Below, one piece after another: positions 51,357 through 61,200 of a stretch of DNA of 64,000 bases (position 1 is its first letter; every line of letters starts with the position of its first letter). The translations under genes and the position numbers were made by a program. Location: the NCBI GenBank assembly GCA_045636945.1, contig JAZTYO010000032.1:46997-110996 (forward strand), read 5' to 3'. The stretch comes from UMGS172 sp045636945 (lineage in GTDB: Bacteria; Bacillota; Clostridia; Oscillospirales; Acutalibacteraceae). The notes below the pieces were generated by a model, which saw only the letters and a list, made by a program, of their open reading frames with translations, made no database searches and was not told the DNA's origin.

Positions 51357-51718
51357 TGACAGCCAAAGATATGATATCTAAAGCCATCGTTCTTCTCGGT
51401 TATAATGACGACCGAGGTAACACATCCGATTCGCGGTTTCAAATTGCCTCAAAAACTGCCGTAAACTCGGTAATGGCAGAGTTGTTTTACTGCTTGAACA
51501 ATGACGGCTTTAAAGAAATTGAAGCTTTGTCAGACGAAATAAAGCTACCTGAAAGGGTATTATACAACATAATGCCTTACGGTGTTGCGAGCCTAATCGC
51601 AGAAAGTATAGGTGACGCTGACAAGCAGGCTTACTTTGGAGCAATTTATAACCGAAGGCTTGCGCAGCTGTCCCACAGTGAACCTATTGTTGACGAAATA
51701 CCGTATCCCGAATTCTAA
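51356..51718 (+). CDS. Head completion/adaptor protein (gp4-like, probable)
   Basis: 120 aa, helical, TAATG overlap with portal. The position and size fit the P22 gp4-type neck adaptor that follows the portal; sequence motifs do not prove it. Segment A-L-S-D-E-I-K-L-P-E-R-V-L is typical. Confidence 0.62.
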   Translation: MTAKDMISKAIVLLGYNDDRGNTSDSRFQIASKTAVNSVMAELFYCLNNDGFKEIEALSDEIKLPERVLYNIMPYGVASLIAESIGDADKQAYFGAIYNRRLAQLSHSEPIVDEIPYPEF

Positions 51719-51732
51719 AGGAGTGTGAAGTT

Positions 51733-53973
51733 ATGAGTTTACCTATAATGAGAAGTACGCCTACTTATATGTTGAATATTACGAAGCTGTCCGGGGGCTT
51801 AAACTTACGCGACGGCTTATCGCAGGTTGCAGACAACCAGTTGACAGATTGCGTTAATATGTGGTTTAAGGATGGTACGCTTAAAACAAGGCCTAGACTT
51901 ATGACCAATGATAACACAAACAAACTTCACACGAGCGATAATGAAGGTGGATTAGTCAGAACACTCGGAATTAGGGTGCGGAGTTTCCCTGAATGCGTTA
52001 TAGTTGTTAACAACGAGGTTTATACTTTGCAGGTTGTTATGGAGGCAAAGACAACCCATAACGACGACATCTCAAACACGTTTACTATGCAATATGTGTC
52101 GGACAGGCTCGAGGTCATTGAACTCGGTAAATTTACGATAACAACAGACCGTATCGTCCATAATTGTCTTGTTTTTCAGCATAACGGCAACGTTTATTTG
52201 TTTACGGCGAGTTACAAGCCACATTATTGGGTTATAAAGCAAAATGAATCAGGCGAGTACGAGCAGCCTGCTGAACTTACGGAAGAAGATATGAAGGCAC
52301 CGTTAGTAGCCATTAACGGCAAGCCGTCCGAGGATACCGTGTTTACCGGAACTATGATAAACGGATATAATCTCCTAAGCCGATATTATGAAATGCAGTA
52401 CTCGACCGTGGATAAAGCAAAAGAGAGTAATACAATGCGATATGCATTGATACATCCTATTCAAAAATCATCTAAGGATGGAATTCCTTATGATTATGCT
52501 GTGGGTAAGAAGATAAAAGCAGAATATACCACTATAGACGGTCATACACACAAACACGAGGTGGTAATAGGAAATAACGGTGAAGGATATGAGACCAAGC
52601 CCGGAACTGACGGTTATACCATGCATGTGTGGAGACAAGAGGTGTATTTTTGGAAAGAGGATAATGACAGCGGGGATTATGCTGTGGTAGAAAAAGGTGA
52701 TTATATACCGAACAATCTTACGGTTACTGCTCCGGGTCCGTACAGCTTTGAACGGGAAATGAAGGTTGTAAGTATGACACACTCGGTGTGGTTTGGAGGT
52801 ATGGCCGAGGGTATTTACGGCGGTACAAGGTTGTTCCTGGGCGGTAATCCTAATAAAAATGAGCAGGCCCTTGTTGTATGGAGTGACCTTAACGACCCGT
52901 TGTATTTTTCCGAAAACAACTATACTTATGTCGGTGATAAGTCTCAGGCTATTACAACCTTTGGCAAACAAGCTGATACTTTGGTTATATTCAAAGAACG
53001 TGAGACTTATCAGACAAAATACGTTGCCAAGGAATCGCCTACAGCTGAGCAGGTTATAAACCAGAATGTTATCGACCTTACCGTACAGTCTGCAACATTC
53101 CCTTTGAGCTTGGTACACGGTTACATAGGTTGCGATTGCCCTGATACAGTGGCTTTGTGCCGCAACCGTCTTGTATGGACGAATCTTAACGGCAAGGTTT
53201 ATACGTTGCAGTCACAAAATCAGTATAACGAAAGAGCAATATTTGAGGTCGGCGAGATGATAGAGCAACGGCTGAAAAACGAGCAATATTTATATAACGC
53301 GCGTGCAGTAGACTTTAACGGTCACTATATTCTACAAATTGGCAATCATCTATATGTTATGGACTATAACTCCTATGGATATATTTATGTTTCGTCTCAT
53401 GCAAAGAATGAGGATGCAAATATTAAAATTCCTTGGTACTATTGGGAATTACCTATGGCAGTTGAGGATATGCACAGCACTATTGACCGACTGATTATGG
53501 TTTACTGCGTTGCGACAGAGCCGGATGAAAATCTTGTGAGCCACAGTGCAATAAATTTTGCTTATATTGACGGAAGCGACGGTTCGGATGAGATTAATAA
53601 GCTCATATATAACGGTGATTGGGAAATAAGGTGTGATACATTAAAAATCCCATCGTACATGCAGACTAAATTATATAATTTCGGTGCACCGTCAAAGTTG
53701 AAAGCTGTGCCGATTGTAAATATTTCGTTTGGTTACAACAACGGCGAGCCTATAAAGATTGAATTTATATCCGAATGTGACATACATGATGAACATTCGG
53801 TAGTTGTTGAAGGCTTTGAAACAGATGAACGCAACCCTCAGCATATACACTCTTGCAGATTATTCCCTTACACCAAGGGTACTGTAATGTTTGGAGTGAA
53901 AATAAGCTGCAACGGGGAAATGTCAATTGATTCAATGACGTTGCAATACAAACAATTAGGAGGCGCAAAATGA
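51733..53973 (+). CDS. Tail hub / stabilisation protein (P22 gp10-like, probable)
   Basis: 746 aa, beta-rich. N-terminal L-S-G-G-L-N-L-R-D and V-N-M-W-F-K-D-G-T-L-K-T-R-P-R-L match the start of phage tail hub proteins; many repeats of W-x-x-x-G blocks suggest a beta-propeller. It follows the adaptor, like gp10 in short-tailed phages. AAAGGAG upstream, ATGA overlap with the next gene. Confidence 0.68.
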   Translation: MSLPIMRSTPTYMLNITKLSGGLNLRDGLSQVADNQLTDCVNMWFKDGTLKTRPRLMTNDNTNKLHTSDNEGGLVRTLGIRVRSFPECVIVVNNEVYTLQVVMEAKTTHNDDISNTFTMQYVSDRLEVIELGKFTITTDRIVHNCLVFQHNGNVYLFTASYKPHYWVIKQNESGEYEQPAELTEEDMKAPLVAINGKPSEDTVFTGTMINGYNLLSRYYEMQYSTVDKAKESNTMRYALIHPIQKSSKDGIPYDYAVGKKIKAEYTTIDGHTHKHEVVIGNNGEGYETKPGTDGYTMHVWRQEVYFWKEDNDSGDYAVVEKGDYIPNNLTVTAPGPYSFEREMKVVSMTHSVWFGGMAEGIYGGTRLFLGGNPNKNEQALVVWSDLNDPLYFSENNYTYVGDKSQAITTFGKQADTLVIFKERETYQTKYVAKESPTAEQVINQNVIDLTVQSATFPLSLVHGYIGCDCPDTVALCRNRLVWTNLNGKVYTLQSQNQYNERAIFEVGEMIEQRLKNEQYLYNARAVDFNGHYILQIGNHLYVMDYNSYGYIYVSSHAKNEDANIKIPWYYWELPMAVEDMHSTIDRLIMVYCVATEPDENLVSHSAINFAYIDGSDGSDEINKLIYNGDWEIRCDTLKIPSYMQTKLYNFGAPSKLKAVPIVNISFGYNNGEPIKIEFISECDIHDEHSVVVEGFETDERNPQHIHSCRLFPYTKGTVMFGVKISCNGEMSIDSMTLQYKQLGGAK

Positions 53974-55190
53974 GTAAAACATATGAGGAGTTCTTAAAAG
54001 AACAGCAAAAATTATCTGCGCAGCAGAAGAATGCCGACATAAAAAACGCTCACGGTATGTTTGACGCACAGGTAGAAAGTGTCAAAGGTACTTACGAGCC
54101 TGAAAAAAAGAATATTGAATCGGTTTATTCTGATGCGATTGACGAGAATAACGTGCAGCGAATAATAAATGAACGGCGGATTGCAGAGAGTATGGCAAAT
54201 GCAGGCTCAACAGATTCAGGCCTTAACCGTACACAGATGACGGCGTCTCAGTTGTCTCATTCTAATAATTATGCGAAGCTCAGACGCCAGGAGCAGGCGG
54301 CCTTTGTTGAATTGGACCGTGCTATTGCTCAAGAGATTTCGAAAATTGAGCAGAACAGACAGTCGACCGTCGCAGGTATTGAAAGTGAATATGCTGCCAA
54401 TGACAGATCTGTCGCAGCTTCTATGTTCAACAAACAGCAGGAGGAAGAAACCGCAAGATATAAGGCGACGCTGGAGTTGGCCGAAAAGAAATCCAAGGCC
54501 AGAGGTGATCTTATCACAAATCTCTCAAATAAGGATTTAAGTGACACCGCTAAAATATCTTTATATCAAAATTATGTCAGCACTTACGGTTTAGATTCCA
54601 CGGATAGTTCGCTTGATATTTGGGCTAACGAGTTTGGATTAGTTAAAGGTGACGACGGTACAACGGTCAAAGCATATACAAACAACGATGTTGCAAAATA
54701 TAAGCGTTTGTGGAATAGCCGTAACATTGAAACAAATAACGCAGTAGTGAAAATCAAAGAGTTTTTGGACAGTGTTGATTGGTCGGCATCCGAGAAAAAT
54801 GAATTTATTAAAGCTGTAACAGGCTCTGACACGTTAACCGATAAAACATTGAGAGACAACGCAGGAACTGTAAATCCGGCTGATTACGAGTATACAGTGA
54901 TAGATGAAGGCGACCCTGACGGAGATGATTTTGAGGACGCTTGGGGTGTTGCAAACGACGAATGGGACTTTAATTTGGATGCAATTGTGGTTGATGAATT
55001 TGGTGTAGAACGTACAGCATCAGATCTTTTCCACAATGCAAGGCTTTATTTCATCAGACAAGAGCATCTGCGTGATTGGAATACTTGGAGTAAAACCGGT
55101 GACAATCTAAAGAATGCGTTAAACAATGAAGGTTCATCAGCATGGAATAAGGCCTTAAAAGTGGTTAAAGAAATTCTTGGTGTTGAATAA
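53970..55190 (+). CDS. Coiled-coil structural protein, possible ejection/needle protein
   Basis: 406 aa; residues 1-190 almost all coiled coil (E-Q-Q-K-L-S-A-Q-Q-K), then a globular C-terminal part. ATGA overlap with the tail hub gene. Between the hub and the giant protein this is the place for virion ejection proteins; the function is inference. Confidence 0.58.
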   Translation: MSKTYEEFLKEQQKLSAQQKNADIKNAHGMFDAQVESVKGTYEPEKKNIESVYSDAIDENNVQRIINERRIAESMANAGSTDSGLNRTQMTASQLSHSNNYAKLRRQEQAAFVELDRAIAQEISKIEQNRQSTVAGIESEYAANDRSVAASMFNKQQEEETARYKATLELAEKKSKARGDLITNLSNKDLSDTAKISLYQNYVSTYGLDSTDSSLDIWANEFGLVKGDDGTTVKAYTNNDVAKYKRLWNSRNIETNNAVVKIKEFLDSVDWSASEKNEFIKAVTGSDTLTDKTLRDNAGTVNPADYEYTVIDEGDPDGDDFEDAWGVANDEWDFNLDAIVVDEFGVERTASDLFHNARLYFIRQEHLRDWNTWSKTGDNLKNALNNEGSSAWNKALKVVKEILGVE

Positions 55191-55207
55191 AAGTAAAGGA
55201 GTTTGTT

Positions 55208-58200
55208 ATGAGTGGTAAAACAATTTTTAAAGATGGCAGATACATAGAAATATCGGAAAACAACAGATCGACTTTACAATCAAACAATCAATTACCAAAA
55301 TTTCGAACGATATTTTTAAATGGTAAATATGTAGATGTCGATAAGGATAATAACCCGATTGTGCAAGCAAACAATCAACTATTGAAGCCCAAAACTGTGT
55401 TTTCAAATGGCAAATATGTTACCATGGATGACGATTATTTCAAAACTGAGCTTGGGAAAATTCCTGATTTTATCAAAAATTCAGCAAGCGGTTATGATTC
55501 CTACGTTTATTCATCACCCGACAATGTGTATTCAGATGTTGTTTCTGGTGTTGAAAATTACAAAAATGTCTTGACTAATGCCAAGGCTTACAATCCTGAA
55601 TGGTATTCAGAAAATGCAAGTGACGTTGATGCATTGGACAAGTCTCTTGATGAAATTCTTTCCGCATATAACAACAAAAAATCGGTGTTTGGCGGTTACG
55701 AGACCGAGGATGAGTACAACCGCAGTATGACCAAGTTTGAAAAATTGGCATCTTATTATCAGTTGCCCGAAACTGTACCTGAATTTAAGGATAAAAGCAC
55801 TGTCGGAGGCAAACAGTATTCTATTTACGATATAGTGCAATCGGGTAGCTTAGCTGATATCGTCAACGCTTATGAACAGAACCGCAACAACCCTAATTTT
55901 ACCAATCAAAACACCGTTGCAATGTTTATGGATATCGTAAAAAGATATCCTGAACTTTTAGAGGGTAAAAGAATTTGGGATATTGATGACAACATTGCAC
56001 CTGGTGACGGACGAAATTTTGATAACCTTATTACAGGTATTATAAACAATGGACTTTTATCGTTGGTTAATGAGCAACACGAATACGATGATATCCACTC
56101 CTTTATAAAACAGTTATCTGATGACGAACTTGGTATTTATAATTACCTTTATTCTACCGAGGGCGCTGAATCAGCAAACATATTTTTGGCTTCTATCAGT
56201 GAAGATTTAAGTCAGCGCCAAGGCTATGAGGATTATCAAAAAATCAAAGGCAAACCGTTAAAAGGAATATGGGAAAATTTTAAAACGGGCATTAAAAACT
56301 GGGAGACAGGTTTTCTGCAAGGCTTGGATATGAATTCCAATTATGCCACTCACGATTCATCGTATTATAAATCGCAGTATATGCGAGAGGATTACGGTAT
56401 ATTCGGACGGTTTGTTTTTGATTTAAGCGGGACTTATGGTAATATGCTCCCTGCAACAGCGGTGTCTACGTTGCTTTCTGCACTTGGTGCCGATAAGCTA
56501 GCAACAGGAGCGAACGCGGTTATGATGGGTGTTTCTGCTGCAGGTAATACATACATCGATGCTTTGAATATGGGTTACACCAAAGAGCAGGCAAGGACTT
56601 ACGGATATTTGGTTGGTGGCTCTGAAGCGTTGATGGAATTCCTTTTCGACGGTGTTACTAAAGCAGGTGGTCTTGTTAAAAACGCTATCGGTGAAAAGAT
56701 TGCAACAAAGGTAACAAGTGGATTTGGTAAATTTGTTTTAAAATTTGCAGGAAACGCTGCAAGTGAAGGATTTGAGGAATACCTGCAAGAGGTACTTGAT
56801 ACTGCTTGGAAAAACATTGCTTTCGACACCAATGAAAAAATCGAATTTTTCTCAGGTGAGGCTTTGTATTCCGCTTTGCTTGGTTCTGTATCGGCACTTG
56901 GTATGGGCGGTGTTAACGCTTGGCAATCAGCAATGCGTGAACAATCGGTCGACGCTTTGTTTAATCTTGCTATGTCCATGGATGAAGATAGTCAAGCGTT
57001 TAAACTTGCAAAAGAGTTTGAGAACAAAAAATACGATATTGACCCTGACATCTATAATCAAATAGCGTTGGCTATTGGTGAAGATCTTGCAGTTAAAAAT
57101 CAGAAAAATTACAAGAATTTAAAGCGGGTTTTAATTGAATATGGCGAAACGCCTGATGTTGCCGATACCATTGCTTTAGCTCAAGTCGGTGTTTTAAATG
57201 GTTCGCCTATGACAGAATCTGAGATAGAAATAATGCAAAACAGTAAGGTTGCCACTATGCTCGGATTTAACAAGTCCGAAACGTCTAACGAAGCAGATAA
57301 CATACCTAATGTCGACACGGATATTGATGAGAAAACTCAAGGTGCAGGTCAGATTCCTGAGCCTAGCCTCAAATTGGCTTTTGAAGGCAGAGAAGTCAAT
57401 GAGTTAAACGAAGAACAAAAATTTGTTCAGGACATTGGCAATGCTTTAGGTACTAAAGTGAAATTTGTAAAGGCCAAAAATTGGGTGGAATATGAGGATA
57501 AAGACGGCCACATGAGATGGCGCAAGATCAACGTCAAAGGTTATCACGATAAGAGTACCGGCACAATTTATCTAAACTCGAAACTAAAGGGCTCTGAAGC
57601 CATTCAAGAGGTTTTTAAGCACGAACTGACTCACTTTGCTGAAAAAAATCTTGAGACCTACTTTACTTTTGCCAACGGTGTTATGGGTAGCAAAGTGTTC
57701 AAGGATTGGGTAAAATCAAAAGGCTATGAGGACTCGGGCGATACAAGCGCAACAATGGCCATGAACAAGAATTATGTGGACAAATACCGTGAGAGTAGGT
57801 TGCCCGGTACCGAAAAGTTCGGAGAAGAGGATGCTAACCGTGAAATAGTTGCGGATTTCGTTGCCGAAAACCTTTTCAGTAACGATATGACGAGGCTTAA
57901 AGAGGCTTTATTGGACGTTGAGCCTGAGACAATCGGGGAATTCAAACGTATTGTCTTAAAGATTCTACAGGGCTTAAAAAAGGTTTTCACTGCATTCAGG
58001 AAAAACGATAAGCGTTTTACCAGTATTGAACGTATAGAGTCTGAGTTTGTGAACATTTGCAAATTGGCGCAGGCAGAATGGGAACAGAAGCAGTCGCAGG
58101 CAGAAACCACAACCGAACAAAATAAAAACTCCACCGAGGGTGGAGAGCAGTATAGTTTTGCAACAGTAAACACAGGAATTTTATCACTGATTCAAAAAGT

Positions 58201-61200
58201 CAAAACAGGAGATTTTAAAGCCAATGAAAAAGTTTATTTTGATAATGTTTCGGACGAGGTTGCTGAAAAAATTAAAGAGTTGACAGGAGTTAATGTTAAA
58301 GGTTTTAAAGTGGCAATAGAGGCACGCCAAATCAACCACATCTTAATGGACCATGGTGAAAGTGGCAAGTCAGACCAGTCCTTATCCTCGGATGATGATA
58401 TAGCCAAAATGGAATTTGTACTTAAATCTCCTGATGATTTATCCTTAAGCGGGAAGACACAGGCTTATTCGTATATGAAAAACGGTTACAACAAGACCGC
58501 TGATACAGTTTTATATGAAAAATCAATAGGCGAAGAGTCTTATTATGTAGTGCAAGCAGTTCCGGATACTAAAGCAAAAACATTATATATTGTAACTGCT
58601 TTTATTGGTAAAGAAGGGTACAAAAAAGGAACCTCACAGCTCATCAATGCAAAAAGCCCTGATGCAACGGCAAATTCCGGTTCTGTGGTGGTTCCTAATA
58701 TTAATATACCCGATGATTCTGAAAATGTCAATAGGAATACAGAGAATCGCCAATATTCCATAGGGTTGACGGATACCGAGGAGCTTGACACGGTGGCATT
58801 GGCTAATGAACTTGTATCCCAATACGGTGAGAGCACCGAAAACAAACGCACTATTGCCGGGAAACTGGACGACATATATTATTCAATGCTTAACTCGCAA
58901 TATGCAGAGGGCTTGGCGTCAGCTCGTAGTATTGCAGAGAGCTTTAGCGGTGTTGATGTGGAAATGGTAGCTAACAAAATTTTCGACAAGGTTACTAAGG
59001 CACGCGAAAAGGCTATGCGTTTTGCAAGTGATTGGGTAGCTAATGAACGTGCAGGTGTCTCGGTTGAGGAAACGCAGCGTCTTAAGGATGAGCTTGAAAG
59101 CAAAAAGCAACGCGTAAAGGATTTGGAATCCGAGCAGGCCGAGCAACGTGAAGCGGAGCCCCAATCCCGTAAAAACGGCAAGCGTGAAGAAAATCCAATA
59201 AGCATTGCAAAGCTAACACCTAAGGACGCAAATACTACTCCTCATATAAACGGTCAGAGAAAGTCGGGTAACGGTAACGCACAAAGCAATTTTTATGAGA
59301 ATATGCAAAATTCAAGCATATTTGATGAGCGTTTTAAAGCTGATCTCAAGGATGATTCTTACGTAAAATCCTACCGCTCGATTTCCAACAAGGAAACCCT
59401 GAATAAAGCGGTGAAAGAGCTCAGCGAAGGCGGTGAAACTTATGTTAGGGGTTGGTTTGAGAAAGGCCTTGATGAAACAACCTTGATAGATATTACAGTG
59501 GGTATTTTGCTTATGGACCGTTATCAAAGAGTAGGAAATACGGAAATGGCTGTAAAAGCTGCCGAGAGAGTTCGTGAAATGGGAACAGCAAGCGGTCAGC
59601 AGGTGCAGATATTTTCGATTATTGGGCGATTTGACCCTAATACCATGCAGGCTTATGCTCAAAAGGAGCTTGGCAAGGCCTATGAAATAATGGTAAAGCT
59701 TAAGAGTGACAGGTGGCTAGAAAATAACAAGCATAAATTTGAACTCACACCAGATGAAATTGAAACAATTCGCCGTAAGACTTTGCAAGCTGCATTGATG
59801 CCGAACGACAGCAGACCAAAAGCTATTTTATTAGCCGAAATATGCAGTTTACTGCAGGATAAAATACCGCCTGAATCGGGACAGTCACTCAGAGCCTGGC
59901 AGAGGATATCAATGCTATTTAATGTCAAAACCAACATTCGTAATATTTCCGGTAATTTCGGAATGGTACCGGTTTATTTCGCCTCGGATTACTTTGGCAG
60001 CGGAATCGACCGCTTAGTTGCCAAGAAGACAGGTGTGCGAACCACCGGAATGTCGGGTGTTGTTGGTAATTTATTTACAAAAAGCGGCAGAGAACACCTG
60101 ATGAAATTCACGAGAGCTTTTGGTAAAGGTATATATGAAACCTTTGACGATTTTAAGAGAGGTATTCACACCAAGCAAGAGGAACTTAACCGATACGCTG
60201 TTGAAGGTTTCGGTTCAGCAAAAGGCGGCTTGCTCGGAACCCACGCCGTTCGCAAAGAAGGAATCACTTCGGGCGGTAAGAACTTCAATGAGCACACACG
60301 TTTCAAAACAATAAACGCTATAGCTAAGAAGCTTAATGCTCTTGATAACCTTACATCGTTTTGTCTCGAGCTTGGTGACCGACCGTTTTTTGAAATGTGG
60401 TTTATGCAGTCACTCAACAATCAGCTAAGATTAAACAACGTTACTGAACCGACGCCCGATATGATTGATATCGCGACCGAGGATGCATTACAGAGAACCT
60501 GGCAGGACGACAGTAAGATGGCTAAAATGGTCAGCAATCTAAAACGTAATATGAACTCTTTCCACATTGACGGAACGTCTTACGGATTGGGTGACTTTAT
60601 GCTTAAGTTTACAAAGACGCCTGCAAATATTTCAAAAGCGATTTTTGATTTTTCTCCCCTGGGATTTTTGAACGCTATAGGTAAATACCGCAAAATGTCA
60701 GAAGCTATTAAAAAGGATGTTAACCAGTATGGAAATAATATCGGTCTCGTGGATGCCGGAGTAAAAGCATATGAAATGGCTCAAGCAATGAAGAACGGCC
60801 AGTTTACTCCACAAATGCAAAGAGAATTCGTAAAAGCGGCAAGCAATGCTATCACAGGAACTATGATATATCTATTGGTTATCGCCGGAGCATCTTTAGG
60901 TATTGTTAAGCTTACAGGAGAAGGTGACGAGGACAAGGACGTCGCTAATTACGAAAAATATGTAGCTGGAATTCCGCCGTATTCAATAGAGATATTCGGC
61001 GTTAATGTTACATATGATTGGTTTCAGCCGTTCGGCTCAACGTTGGCAATAGCAGCGGAGTTTATGGAAGCAAGGGAGGATCCTTCTACAGGCTTAGGAC
61101 AGGATTTGTGGGATGCGTTTACCGCGGCAGGTTCGGTATTTACGCAACAATCGTTTTTGAAAAGTCTTAATAATTTCTTTCAAGCTGCCGATAAAAACGT

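Noticed and set aside
52468..53118. Long minus-strand reading frame opposite the tail hub gene
   Set aside because: No ribosome binding site, no recognisable protein pattern and fully inside a well-supported structural gene.
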